From the NCBI GenBank assembly GCA_028583605.1, contig CM053327.1, positions 1,612,001 to 1,676,000 on the forward strand: a DNA stretch of 64,000 nt, given 5' to 3'. The notes under the pieces are model-generated. The model made no database searches, was not told where the DNA came from, and saw only the letters and a program-made list of their open reading frames with translations. How positions within the stretch are numbered: position 1 is the first letter of the stretch; every line of letters starts with the position of its first letter. The position numbers and the translations under genes are program-made. Shown here piece after piece: positions 11,200 through 23,965 of this stretch. This DNA is from Dastarcus helophoroides. Lineage: Eukaryota > Arthropoda > Insecta > Coleoptera > Bothrideridae.

Positions 11200-13740
11200 G
11201 TCTTTTCTCCTTTAACGTCTAAAAATTAAAATTTTAAACTTGAAATTTTGGCTTTAATTTTGCACTTCCGGAGTTTAAATTGAAATGTGGGCAAACACTT
11301 TTTTTAGACATTTTAAAGTTTCTTCTCAAGATTTCGAGTTTATAGCCAAAATTTTCTGCACACACGTTTAAAATATGAGAATTTTAATTTACTGGAATTA
11401 AATATTTCTTTCAAACTCGAAATATTTACTGAAGTTTTGTGAAGCAGAGGACATCTTAACTATTAAATTAATATATCAAATTCTAAGGTTCCAGAAAAAA
11501 AATCAAAATTTCAAGAAAAAAAAGAGAAATTAGTTTTAAAAACATTTCGTATTTTTTGCAGAAATTTCGATATGTTTCCAGTTCAAAATTTCAAGGAGGA
11601 ATTTCTAATTTCCAATTGAAAAACAAAGTGTGAAGAATAACACATTAAAGCACAAAAAATCCGAAATTTTAAAATTTAAATCGAAACAAAATGAAAGACA
11701 TTTCAACTTCACTTTTTAAACTTTGGGAAAGAAAACTTCCTCGAAATTTCGATTTATTTCATTTACAATGTTCTTCTGTCATGAATCCAATTTTTTTTTT
11801 TAAAGTCATAGTGTCAAGTTTGTAAAAATTATTTTCAAATGTCTCTACTCTTTCTCAGAAAAACAAGGGCAAGTTTGTTTTTTTTAAAATATTATCTCAA
11901 AATTGCAACTTTACAATAATTAAACATGAAAATGCGACATAAAACCTTGAATAAAATTACATAAAAAAACAATAGTAATATGTCGAAATTTCATATTTAA
12001 AATCAACATTTCTAGACTTAAGTTGAAACTCAGAGATTAAAGTCAAAAATTTTGAATTTTTACAAACTGTCTTCAGAAATGTTGTGCTGTACTGCAAAAT
12101 TTGGAAATGAAATCTCGAGAGGAAACTTTAATGTTTAAAAAGAAATATTCCTCAGCACTTCGGTTTAAACATCGTCATTTCTAAATTGAAGCCAAAATGT
12201 AGCTTTGCGCTCTCTTTTTAAAATTCTTATGCTTATTTTAAACTTAAAAATTCCTCTTTTTTTCGGAATTTGTTGGTTAGAATTAGGAGTATTCCTTTTT
12301 AAAATGCCATCTTTTAAATCGAAATTTAGTTAAGTCTCAGATTTGCTTTACACAATTCGTTCAAAACTTAACTGTTCGCCATTTAAAAAGGCAGATTCTT
12401 AAAATTAAATTAAAATTTTGGCAAACAGGCGAATTCTTTAAAAATTTCAAATCACAAATACTGGAAATTTCGTGAAGGTCAATATTTTTCAAAAAAGTTA
12501 AAAATAAATTAAAAAGTCAAAAAGTCAAAAATTAAAAAAATGGTAGAATTTTGAAAAAAAATTATATTCTGAAACAAAGATGTACCTTTAGGAAAAAGTA
12601 AATGTTTTGATGATACAAGCGCGAGATTTTCCAAAAGAAGTGAAAATTTTGGAAAACTTTCAAAAATTTTAAAAATTTTGAGAAAAATCCAATTACTTTA
12701 AAAATTGAAATTTAAGAAAACAATCAAATTTTTCAAATAAAGGTTTAATTTACTAAATAAATAGCGAAACTTGGAGAAAAAGTCGAAATTTTTGAAAGAA
12801 GGTAGAAATTTTCAAAGTAGTTTTTAAATTTAGAGAAATTGTCAAAAGTTTGACAAGGGTAGACATTTAAAAAAAATGCAGACATTTTAAAGAAAGATAA
12901 AAGTTTTCAAAGATCAATATTTTAGTATAATCAAAATTATAGAATAAAACTGAGTATTTTGAAAAAAGTCACAATTTAAAATATGATCAAAATTTTAAAT
13001 AATTCTAAAGTAAATCAAAAGCTTAAAGCAAGGTTAAATTGTGCAAGTGTTGAAATTTATACATTAAGTTAACATTTAAAAGGAGTGGAAATTAAGACAT
13101 TTCGGAAATTTAAAATTTGAAATTTTCAAAGTATAAAGCGGAAATTTGCAAGAAAATTAAGATTTTCAATAAACATCGAAAACATTCCAAAAAGTCGTCT
13201 TTTTAGAAAGTCAAAATTTCGAGTCAAGGCCAAAATTTCGACACAAACTCGGATTTAAAAAAGCACACACTTTAAGAGATTTAATGTTATTTCAAAAGTC
13301 GAAACTTTAAAAAAAATCGACTTTTTAAAAAGAAATATTTTTTTTAAATCGATTTTAAAACTCCCAGATTTGCAAAAAAGTCAGCATTACCCAAAAATTT
13401 CGGAGTAAATCAAAATACACAAAAAAATTTTAAATATTGAAAAGGGGACAAAAAGGGACAAAAATTTAAAAAAAAATAAATGAAAATTTTCAAAAAATAT
13501 GACCAAATAATCCCGAATATTAAAGAAGTTGTAATTTTCAAAAAACTCGAAATTTTGAAAAAAAGTTAAAATTTTCAAAAGCAAGTCAAATTTTTAAGAA
13601 AAGTTAAATTTTGAGACTATAACAAGAAAAAATCGTTATTGAGAAATAAGTGAATATTTAAAATGTCGACATTTTTTAAATAAATTCAAAGTTTCAATAA
13701 AATTCGAATTTTTCAACAAAAAAATCGAAATTTTTTAAGA
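11200..13740. repeat. AT-rich degenerate repeat block, polarity flips near 11470
   Basis: From about 11200 to 11460 the + strand is pyrimidine-leaning (TTTTAAAGTTTCTTC style). From 11480 to 13740 it is purine-leaning (GTCGAAATTTTTGAAAGAAG style), with the same roughly 20-25-base recurrence as 5070-7300. The ORF at 13387-13584 is a by-product. Confidence 0.65.
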
Positions 13741-14598
13741 GGTGACCGAAGAACCTTCTCTCATGTAGTTCAGTGTTACCCAAAATATGGCACGCGTATC
13801 CTTAAGGGCAAGGAAAGTGGGGGTTAGCGTTGCAGCGTGCAGCTTTAGATGTCTCAAAAATTAATTGTTTGGATAAACGTAAAAAACTAATTTAATCTGC
13901 TTGCACAGCTTTAAAGAATTCCAGAATGATGTTTTGTTCAAATTCGTTAATACGTTCAGTAGACAAAATAGACAAACAACCAGAGTTCATCATTTATATA
14001 TTAGTTAGGAGGCAATGTTTCAACGATGTGTACTCAATATCACGAAAAATTATGAAAAAAGTATACATATGTCGAAAATTTGGAAAACATTGATGTAGAT
14101 AAACGCGCGGGTATTAGCTATTTACATTAAATTCAGTTAAATTAGCAAAGTATGTATTTTTATGGACTGCCATGTACCTACTATAATCGTTTGATAGAGC
14201 GTAAACATATCCTTAATTTAATTTAAGATTAACAGAGATAATTTACATTTAATTGCATATTTCCACTACTTGTAATACTTACATAACCCAATTCATTTGA
14301 GCATAATAAATACAATTATTATTGGAACTAAATACCATATTTTAAAAATAAAGTAATTTAATGGACCACAGCTTTAGAATCTTGACCGCAACAATTACTT
14401 TGTCTTAAGTGAGAAAACAAGCTTAAATTATGTAATAAACAATAAAACGATAACAAAGAAGCCATAGGGGAAGTCACCCTTCCCAATATTTTATCATCTG
14501 TAATGACCTTTCGTGTATCCCATTTTCGTCGGTCTACTTTTTTTCATTTTGTGTCGTCGCAAAAAAGCATCCGAAACAAATGCTCTTATTTTTTTCAG
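13741..14598. other. Host intron with a short GC-richer piece at 13741-13860
   Basis: The first 120 bases (around GGCACGCGTATCC and GTTGCAGCGTGCAGC) have a different composition and may be an element terminus. The rest is AT-rich intron leading to the acceptor at 14597. Confidence 0.35.
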
Positions 14599-14806
14599 GT
14601 GGCATGGGTCCGTGTAGACACGCAAACAATCCTATCAATTCACCACAACGTGATAACACAAAATCCGAGGATTTCGCTGAGTTATAACGACCATCGATCG
14701 TGGTATCTGCACATTAAAAACGTGCAAGAAGCCGACCGTGGATGGTACATGTGCCAAGTAAACACTGATCCTATGCGCAGTAGGCAGGGATATCTGCAAG
14801 TTGTCG
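14599..14806 (+). CDS. DIP-family gene, exon for second half of Ig domain 1
   Basis: The exon is 208 bp, preceded by a pyrimidine-rich acceptor ending TTTTTTTCAG and followed by a donor GTAAGC. It opens in phase 0 at VAWVRVDTQT and ends in phase 1. The Trp of AW is the Ig core tryptophan of strand C. YNDHRSWYLHIKNVQ is the D-E region, and DRGWYMCQVNTDPM is the D-x-G-x-Y-x-C signature holding the second Ig cysteine, followed by a strand ending LQVV. This segment is highly conserved across insect DIPs; the first domain is the one that contacts Dpr partners in known complexes. The matching first half of the domain, with the first cysteine, must come from an upstream exon. I did not find it in the 14.6 kb to the left. 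An open frame continues upstream to 14503, but that part is intron. Confidence 0.92.
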
Positions 14807-15268
14807 GTAAGCCCGATTTTATCAGGATACGAAGGTAGAGAGCTCGGTATCATCAGATTCCGACTGGCTACAGCCTGTTCAAAATGAACTCTGCACTATT
14901 GTCAACTTTCCTATTAATAAATATACAACTTTGATTAAAGTTGTGTGTTTCATGCTAATTATTAATAAAAAAATAACTGAATTTCACCTTTTCGAGTTTT
15001 ATCAAAAAGTTTCAATTTTTTAACGGAACACCATTTACGTTTTATGTTTTTATAAAGAATAATGAAATTTAGAATAAAAATAGTTAATATAAATTTGTTT
15101 GGCAATTGTAAAATAAATAATAACTCAGCTATGAGGATGTTAACGTATATTATAAGTATTTAATATTTAATTCTGAAATTAGCTTAGTAGGCTATGGAAA
15201 CAAAATGCCAGCAGTGTAATATACTTTGATATATGCTGAAAATAAACTGTATATATATATATATATAT
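14807..15268. other. Intron start; TA microsatellite at its end
   Basis: No coding content is visible. It ends in an (AT) run at about 15249-15268 that served as the insertion target of the following small element. Confidence 0.5.
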
Positions 15269-15735
15269 CAGGAGAGTTCTGGTGGACCAGAAGTGACGTA
15301 ATAACTTTGTTAATCTGTTGTGCACAATTGCACAATTAATGACTAAAATCAAATGTTCGCCAAGTAGTGGTGTTGGAGTAAGAGTTACGTAAACCAAGTG
15401 GCGTATTGATTTGATTTTAGTCATTAATTGTGCTTGTCGACTATAAGATATTGGTAAATTTTTGTCTTAGAAGACATTATAAACATTATTTGATATTGTG
15501 TTCTCCCAGGAAGCCTTTTAGTTTACTTAACTGCTCCTTGAGCTCAGCTTTGCGTCTGATAGTTGGTATTAATTGTACAACTATTTGTCTGCCAGTTGGT
15601 AATAAGGTGGCTATAGTTCTCAACTACTTGTCCACCAGTTGGTTTCAGTTTTAAAATCACTTATTTGACATTTGGTCCTACTTTTACAATTACTATACAA
15701 AGATACCACGCCACTTTTGGTTTAGAACTCTCCTG
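15269..15735. mobile_element. Small non-autonomous DNA transposon (MITE)
   Basis: The 467-bp unit has terminal inverted repeats beginning CAGGAGAGTTCT at both ends and staying similar for about 40 bp (left CCAGAAGTGACGT, right complement CCAAAAGTGGCGT). Both ends abut AT repeats (ATATAT). Inside is a second palindrome, 15331-15432, with arms CACAATTAATGACTAAAATC and its complement. It has no transposase. The internal 74-codon frame is not thought to be real. Confidence 0.75.
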
Positions 15736-16442
15736 ATATATCTATTTCGGTTTAAATTCAGTGTATGTCAGGGCATATTAAAGTGCTGCCAATTGTTCCC
15801 ACAGTCTATTAAGCTAATTTCTCTCTTGTGATATACTTTTACGTCCTCGTCGCTCCATTATTGTTCCTCTTAGCAGAAAATAACTATTTTTAATCTAAAT
15901 TTCATTATTTTCTATAGAAATAAAAAATATTTATGATGTTTTATTTAAAAAATTGTAACTTTTTGAGATAAAACTCAAAAATGTACTATTCAATGATTGA
16001 TTTTTTTGGGTATCACCATAATGATCAGCGTTAAAAAAAACCTTTGCTAATTTAATCAAATTTTAATCTTTAAAAATAGGAAAGTTAGCAATATTGTTGA
16101 GTTATCTAAAGATGTTTTATACCTAGGTACTGTTTTCCACATGTTTCTCAATTACATAAATGTATTTACCTGTTTTTCTATTAGTTAATTGTTTTTTACC
16201 CTAAAGCCTTGTAGCTTGTAGATAAATAAATATATATTATTTTCTACTATTTTGTAGGACTTGGCGGTTGTTTGGATTGTAATTGCTTGTCGTTGGCAGT
16301 GTAGTAAATCATTATAAAACAATAAGGAAAAAACGAAATTGTATTTTTACTTACTCTACTTTGTAGATATCGAAATTATTAAATTGTTTATATAATTGAA
16401 TCCTACTGACAAGTATCAACTCTAAAAACGTTAACTAAATAA
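15736..16442. other. Host intron, nothing recognised
   Basis: AT-rich intron sequence. Its last eight bases (16435-16442, CTAAATAA) are the target-site duplication of the next element. Confidence 0.5.
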
Positions 16443-19400
16443 CAGTGGCGTAGCATGGAGTTTAGTCGCCGGGGTTAACCCTAAACTAGCCGCGCCACCA
16501 GCTTCACAATTTCGGTCTTTTTTCGAAATTAAATTTTAAAAATTTCGGAAATAACTTAAATATTTCAGGTTTTATTTCATTCAAATATGCAGTTATTGAT
16601 TTTATTAACTTTCAGCTTAAAATTGGAAATCCGAAATTTTGACTTTTTTTCCAAAATTAAATTTCAACTTTGAAATTTCTAGACTAAAAAATTTGATTTT
16701 TTCTCTAATTTCAAATTTTTTAAATTTTCCATTTTTCTAGATTTTAAGCTTTGATCAGAAATTTGGACCTTTTTGTCAAAACTGTGCTTAAAATTTGAAC
16801 TTGAAATTTTAAAAAAAAAAAGATCGTTATGTCAAAAAATAATTTGGTTTTGATTTTAAAGTCGAAGTGATACGAAAAAAGGACAATTGCAAGTTGAAAT
16901 TTGCAAGTTTAGAAAAAAGACAGACTTAAGAAAATGAAATTTATTCCAAATATATGTAATTAATAAATATTTCAATTTTAGAATCCAAACTTCGACTCTT
17001 TTAATCTTGATTTTCTTTCGACTTTAATCTGAATAGGTAAATTCCGATTTCTTGATCAAAATTTGGAATTGAAACTTATTTTGTGATGCTCGAGAAAAAC
17101 ATTCGACGTGTTATAAATTAAACTCATATATAGCAAGAACGAAATTGGAATTAAAACCTTAAAATTAAATTTTAAAGGAAAATGTATAAAATGTCTAATT
17201 TAATGAGAAATTTGGAAAGAAACCAATTTTTTATAAAATAAAAGTGTTCATTTTTTATTAAAAGAGATAGTTTTAAACATAAATCTAAATTTTAAGTAAA
17301 AATCGAGAATTTCCACTTTGGATCTAGAATTTTTTGAAAAGCTAAAATTAAAATTTTAAATCTGAATTTCGATATTTATTTAGAACTTTAGACTCGAAAA
17401 ACATTTCTATTATTTTCCCGGACTTTTAAATTTAATCTGAAAAGTTTGATTTTTCTTTAAATATACAAGGTGATTTTAAATGTAGTACAGATTCGTATTT
17501 TAGAGCCCAAAATAAGACGAAAACTCTATAAAAACCTATGTCGTAAAACGCTTCGTTTCCAAGTTACAGGCTGTGGAAAATGAGTTCCTAATTATAGTTT
17601 TTAAATAATAGTTGCGAAATGTTTACAGATAATTAAATGAAATTTGGTACAATTCCATACTCTTTTATGCCCTTTCCAAAAATCTAAGAATTAATTAACA
17701 CACCTTAACCAGTGGCGGGTATATCGAGGGGGGCGGTGCTTAAAATGTGCCTTATTTATGTTGTGTGCACTTTTGTGGCAATTTTTTAACAATAATATAA
17801 ACTACCAACACTACCGAAATTCGATATTGTCAGCGGTTTTCGAGTAAAATACATTTTTATATTTGGTAGCATTAAAAGCGCTTGCCCAAAAATATGGAAT
17901 GTAACATATAGTTGGCATTCAAATGAAAGAAAATAAATAATACTTACATTTTCATGTTTTATTGTCACCGGTGACCACTTTACGAAATTTCTGTAAATAA
18001 AAGCTTATGTTTTTGAATTTGTTATTTATTAAATATGTACGAAATATTTTTTTGTTTAAATATTGGTTAAAAATATTTTTTTTGTAAGGTACATTTTAGG
18101 TAATAAACCTATCATAGCCGTTCTTTGATTTTAAAGCCAACTTTGTGTTACATCTTAGATTTGAGGGGACGAGGGATGTCTTTAATGCATCAAGATATAA
18201 GAATGCATTTTTCTCGAAAACCGCTGACGAGTTTTCAGTAAGAGCACCTTTTTTACGTAGAAAAATTTGTGGTTTATATTTTTGTTACCAAATTTCCACA
18301 AAAGTACACACAAAATAAATAAGACACATTTTAAGCAATGCCCCCTTCGATATACCCGCCACTGGTTAAGTTTTGTTAATTAATTCCTACAATTTTTGAA
18401 AGGACACGAAAAGGTATAAAATTGTTTGAAATTTTATTCAAATATCTATACACTTTTCGCAACTACATAGAATTTCAAGATTTCCTAAAATAATAGTAGA
18501 AATTTTAAAAAATGTCATAAATAGGGTTTATAGTCGAAATACTGATAATTTTTGTGAAGTTGCTTTCCCTGAATCTTTACTCTTTCTTTAGTATTAAAAG
18601 TAGAATAAAATATTCAAATCTACATTCAATATTTTAAGAAAAATCGAAAAGTCGAGAAAGAATTCTAATTATATAAATTAAAATTTCCTGAATTTTCAAG
18701 TTGTACGTCAAAATACCATTAACAATTTGAATTGGCAAAGAAATCTTAATTTTAAGATAAAAGGCGAAAATTTTAAATTCCAGTTATAAGCAAAAATTAA
18801 TGAGTTTAAACTATAAATATTCACAAAATTCACTAAATCCCCAATTTCTTTGAAATTTTGATTCTAAAATATAAATTTCAACTTTTTTTTTCAAAATATT
18901 AGGCCGAAATTAAAACCCAAAAATGCTAAAATTTTTAGATTGAAGTCAAAATTTGGAAAAAAAAAGTCAAAATTTCAGAAAACCGTAAAAGGGATAAGTT
19001 TTATCTTTAATGTTTATTTTTGTATCGAAATTTTGCAAAATTGATAAGCTTATTTATCTTTAATTTCTAAATTTGTATCGAAATTTTCTTTAAATTTAAA
19101 AATTCAACATTTCGAAAGATCTTGAAATTTCTAGAAGAGATTAGTTTGAAAGAAAAGACAGTTACTAAGAAAATATCTTAAGTTCGAGCATAAAAATCAC
19201 ATTTTATAAAAAGAGAGTACAAAATGCCACTTAAATTGAGAATATTGCGAAAAATGTAAATTTAAAAAAAATACCCAAGTTGATGCATACTATTTTTTGT
19301 GGCTGTTTCGAGTTTAAAATTTTAATTTCGAGGTTTTTCACGTCTTTCCTTTTTATAGAAATCTTGACTCTTATAAATTGTAAAAGAGATGTCAAATTTC

Positions 19401-19526
19401 ATAAAATAAGATATCGTAAGGATGACATAAGAAGGAAAACCTAAACTAAATAAGAATCTAAAGATTAAAGTTAACGTTATTAAATTAAATATAAAAAATT
19501 GCCCCCCCTCCCACGCTACGCCACTA
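16443..19526. mobile_element. Non-autonomous hAT-type element, 3.1 kb
   Basis: Starts CAGTGGCGTAGCATGG; the other end is the complement of TAGTGGCGTAGCGTGG. It is flanked by an exact 8-bp direct repeat CTAAATAA (16435-16442, 19527-19534), the duplication length made by hAT transposases. The inside is not coding. It consists of AT-rich degenerate repeat that is pyrimidine-leaning in the left arm (16500-16800) and purine-leaning in the right arm (18890-19200), and it holds a nested inverted-repeat element (17465-18467). Confidence 0.8.
17465..18467. mobile_element. Nested element with long inverted repeats
   Basis: The arms at 17609-17876 and 18183-18467 are inverted copies of each other. Shared blocks include AACCAGTGGCGGGTATATCG, TGCTTAAAATGTG and GTCAGCGGTTTTCGAG. 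The left end may extend to a TACAAGGTGATTTTAAATG terminus at 17464, whose partner is not visible on the right. No transposase is encoded; the minus frame at 17786-17968 lies across the arm and is not a gene. Confidence 0.7.
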
Positions 19527-19799
19527 CTAAATAAAGAAAGTAATTATTTTCTTTGAAAAAATAGTCTACATATAAAGATTAATATTAAATAAATAACATT
19601 TTTAATTATTAATTCGGGTTTCTGTTGTGAACTTAAGAGAAGATTTCCGAGTTCTTTATGATGCACCGATTTCTTAACATCTCTGATACTCTTAATCTTG
19701 AGTAAAAAAACAGGAAAACTGACTAAAGTTTCACTAGGAAACAAAAGGAATAAAAATCGTTGGTAAAACCAAGTTGCACACCATTCGAACTAGTTTGAC

Positions 19800-22115
19800 A
19801 ACTTAAACTTGAGAATTTTCTTTTTTCTTATATTTTACGTTTAAATTTGAAACATTGACACTATAAATTTTGGGGAAAAGTTTGAGGGAAGTTCGACTTC
19901 AAACCCTAGCGTTCCTATTTTCCTCCCAAACTTCGAGTCTTTAAATAAAATTTTAAATTCAGTTTCGAAATGTCGATGGATTCAAAATTTTGAAAAAAAT
20001 TAAACCTGGAATTATAATCCAAGATTGCAACGTAGTTCCAGTGTACACATAAAACATCTTTTTTTCCAAAATATTTAGCTTTCTATTTAAATTTTTTGTT
20101 CAATCTTGAACCAATTTTTTCCATAGAATTTTGACTATAACCTCAAAGTTCCGTCTCGAAGTGTTTACTTTTTTTTCGAAATTTCGTGTTTAAAATTTAA
20201 CTTTTAAGCTGAATCTTAAAAGGCTTTTAGCTCTGAAATTGGATTTTTAATCTCAAAGCTTTAGCCTTATTTCAAAATTTTCAGTTTCACTTCAAAATTT
20301 CGATATTTGGGGCTCACATTTCGACATTAATCTGTTAATGTAAAATTTAAACTTAAAATTATCATTTTTTCTCTGCTTTATTTTAGACATTTTGGATTAT
20401 TTATGTCTGTGGACTAACGATATGCCAGGTTTCAGATTCCAACTACGCAAGCGTGTAAGTATTATGGGAAAAACACAATAGTGGCCCATATAGGAGCTCT
20501 TCCTCTCATTATTGATACACACATTGTATATTATATCGTTCTAATTCGCTTATTTTAAGAAATAAATCTAAGTTGCTACAAAAAGATGAATTTTCGAGAG
20601 AGTCGAGATTTGTGAAAATATGTTTCTTTCAAATTTTATTTAATTCTTTATTTGTAAATTCTGACATAAACTTACGATTTGGTTAACAAAGTTAAAATTT
20701 CCAAAAAAATGATATTTTTTTACAATTTTGAGGTGATTTAAAAAAAAATGCGAAAATAAATGAATTTTTTTAGAAAATAAGGACGGTGCAAGTTCAAAGT
20801 CTACAGTTAACAAAGCCTTACTTCCTGGTTTAATTTAAGTTTTACACTTAAAATCTCGACTTGCAGTCTAAAATTTTCTGTTTGCTCTTAGTTATTTATT
20901 TTCCATGAATTTTTTAGAAATTTTGACTTTTTTCATAAAATTTGAAATTTCAATTTGTTTTTAATTTGTTCCCTAAAATATCAGTTTTAAGTTTAATATT
21001 TTCAATTTTTCTATTGACGTTTATTTTTTAACATTTCGAGAATTATTACTAATATCAAAATTATTAAAATTTTTCAAAATTAACATTTTTCTCAAAATTT
21101 TAGCTTTACGCTTTCATTTTTTTTTATTATGTCAGTTGTTGTAAACTCAAGATTTCGAACTTCGTTTTTAAGTTAAAAATTTTTATTTTTCTTTGGTAAT
21201 TTTCAACTGTCTTTTCCTTTATTTTCGAAATTTAGTCTTTAACTTTAAATTAACAACTTTTAATTTAGACATTTTGTTCATAGTTTTAAATTTGTACTTA
21301 AGAATTTTCACATTTTTCCAAAATTTAAGATTTTTTTCCAGAAATATTAATTTCTATTTCAAAGTTTTACACAAAATACAACTTTATTCTCAAAGTTCCA
21401 ACCTTATACTTTTGAGCTCAAGATTATATCTAAAACTTACAATTTGACATATTCTTAACAGCAATAAAAAATTTCAACTTTAATCGATTTTCTTTACCTG
21501 AATTTGGTGTTCTTTCCTGAAATTTGATTTTTTTTCCACATTACCAGGAATATTTTTATTATTTTAAATAGAAAATTAAAAATGTATCATGCGCTCAAAT
21601 GAAAACAAACAAAAAACCGTTATTTTTGAAAACGATAATTGTAACGATTTAATTTTATCTCGGACGAAAACCGAAAATGGAAACAAAAAAATAACCGTTT
21701 GAAGCCCCCTCTCAAAATATTTTTTTTACGTTTTTGACTTTTTCATTTGTATTAAATTTTTGACATAATTTTAAAATGTAAAAAAAGTTAAGTTTTCCAA
21801 GATATATATTTTTAGAATTTTGACCTAATATTGAGAAATAAAAAGAAATTTCTAAAACTATTTTCTCCTAATTTTTACCTTTTTGGTTTCAATTTTGACT
21901 CAACTTTCAAATTTAAAGAAATCAGTTAAAATTTTCCAAAAAATATTTTTTTTACCAACTAATTTCGAGTATAAATAAACAAATTTCCAAAAGGAGACAA
22001 TGTCGAAGTTCCAAACCACTTTTGAGAAAAAGGAAAACATCTTAAATAAAATGAATTTTATGAAAAAGTGGAAAGTTCTCAGGAAGAAAATTTTAAGAAA
22101 AAGATGTTTTTGGCG
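19800..22115. repeat. AT-rich degenerate repeat block (pyrimidine-leaning on +)
   Basis: Contains TTTTCAAAATTTCGA and TTTCGACTTTTT-type units, the complement of those in 5070-7300, until about 21970, then about 130 bp of the opposite polarity. A patch at 21600-21720 with AACCGTTATTTTTG and GAAAACGATAATTG suggests the arm of a further inverted-repeat element. The ORF at 21193-21447 (Phe/Leu-rich) is a by-product. Confidence 0.6.
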
Positions 22116-22265
22116 TTCCGCGTTCCGTTAAAAAGACAAAACGGAACCCTTATAATCTCACTCTCGTGTCTGTTGTCTGTCACAAGAAGGTTTTCCTCGA
22201 AAACTAAGTGATGTAGGAATTTGAATTTTGCACAGCGTTGTTTCTTAATGACTGACACAAATACC
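22116..22265. repeat. Possible interspersed repeat fragment
   Basis: CGTTCCGTTAAAAAGACAAA followed by CGGAACCCTTATAATCTCAC and TGTCTGTTGTCTGTCAC resembles a short motif seen at the ends of many arthropod interspersed repeats. The class cannot be assigned. Confidence 0.35.
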
Positions 22266-23079
22266 GTCAGCCAATGTTTAGAAAAATAAAATAATTTACA
22301 ATAAAAGAAGGGTTAATTTGGTCTCCGAAAAATCAAGCTTTAGTTAATATATTGTTTGAGGTATCATTTAAACTGGCTACCTCCAGAATCCCTAAAATAT
22401 TTTCTTATAATTTTTGGTCCAATTGTCTTAAAAATTCTGCCCAAAATGTGTCAGAAATGACAATCCCTTCCCCTGATCTTCTAGGCTCCTAAAGATAAAA
22501 TTTAGATTTTAATAGCGTAGTAGATATTGTGCCAGAGATTAACGGAAAAGTGCAGGTTTTTTTGATATCGTAATAGTTGTTGGGAAAAAATATATTATTA
22601 AAAAATAAGTGCTTGAATTCCAAGGCTTTTTGATCCATATAGTCAAATAAAAACCTTGATTTAGTTAAAGGATAAAATACGAATCAAATTTGTGTTTTAT
22701 ATTATTTTATTTGGATGAATATTTCGAAGTTGGCATTATTTTATTAAATTGCATGCAACGCAGTAATTGCGGTTGGAATCGAATATTTTAGCACGATTCG
22801 AACCGATCTCGTAAACTAAGTTGTTCATCGATTTATTGCGAATTGCGAATGGTTGCTTTTTATCTGGGTTATTATCAACAGAGTTATCAGTTCCATAAAT
22901 ATTTGGATCGATTGTAGAAAAAAGTGTGTATATTTAAAAATAGACATTTTTTTATTTTTAATTATAGCACAAGAAAATTTGGATGAAATTTCAAATTTCT
23001 ACAAAAGTAAAAATGATTTAATTTGGTCCATTGTCTGTTCACTGTAGTAATTGCTAAAGAATTCTAATTGTTCTACCCT
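22266..23079. other. Host intron, nothing recognised
   Basis: AT-rich, no repeat polarity. The 64-codon frame at 22853-23047 has no domain. Confidence 0.4.
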
Positions 23080-23965
23080 GACTAGCGCTGGACTGAATTT
23101 TTATATAATGAATTGAAATTTATAGCATAAAATAAACATAAAAACCTGAAATTTTAAAAAATTTTGAATCTGAAATTTTAAAAAATTTTGAATCAGAAAT
23201 TTTAAATGAAAACGCAAATTTTGAAAACAAGTTAAAGCATCAAGAAATTTTGGAAAATGTCGAAAAGTTAGAATTATATGAAGAAGAAAAAACCAAATTT
23301 TGAAAATAAAGTGTTAAACAAAATGTTAAACAAAATTAAATCCTTAGAAAAATTAATAAATCTTGAAAAAAAAATTGAAATTTCGATAAAAAATAATAAA
23401 AAATTTAGAAAAATTTTGAGAAAAATGTTAAATTTTAAAAAACACTTCAAGAACAAAATGAATCAAACAATCGAAATTTAAAAAAAAATAAATTTTGAAA
23501 TATGTGGCAAAATAATTTTGAAAGAAAATTGAAAAGAGAAACTTGTCGACCTTAAAATAGTCAAAATTTTTCAGATACTTTAAAATCTTAGGAAAAAAAG
23601 TGAAAGATGAATTCCGAGCAAAAAATGTGCAAAAATATAATAAAACGTTCAATTTTGAAATAAAGGTCGGTATTTCGAGAAAAACGGATTTTTAAAAGAG
23701 ATCCAGTTTTCTAGAAAGTAAAAAATTTTCAGCAATAAATATATTGGCTAAATTTGGAAAAAAAGACAAAATGCAAATTGGCTGCATTTGGAAAAAAGGC
23801 GCAACTTGAAGACAAAGTAGACATTTCGAGAAAAAAAATCCACAATTTAAAACATCAAAATAACTTAATTTTAAAAATTCATTAAAAATTTGATAAATAC
23901 GTCCAATTTCGAATACCTACAGAAATTTCGGGAAGAAATTTTATGTACACTGTATTTCAAAATAA
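23080..23965. repeat. AT-rich degenerate repeat block (purine-leaning on +)
   Basis: GAAATTTTAAAAAATTTTGA is directly repeated near 23150-23200, followed by AAATTTTGAAAA/GTCGAAATTT units. Overlapping Lys/Asn-rich plus and Phe-rich minus frames at 23274-23652 reflect the low-complexity composition. Confidence 0.65.

Noticed and set aside
14503..14598. Upstream in-frame extension of the Ig1 exon considered as an alternative first exon
   Set aside because: No signal peptide or Ig strand; a strong acceptor at 14597-14598 and homology start exactly at VAWVRV.
14635..14853. 72-codon minus frame
   Set aside because: Antisense shadow of the conserved Ig1 exon on the plus strand.
23278..23652. Overlapping plus and minus open frames
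   Set aside because: Both are low-complexity (Lys/Asn on one strand, Phe on the other), as expected from A-rich repeat with few stops.
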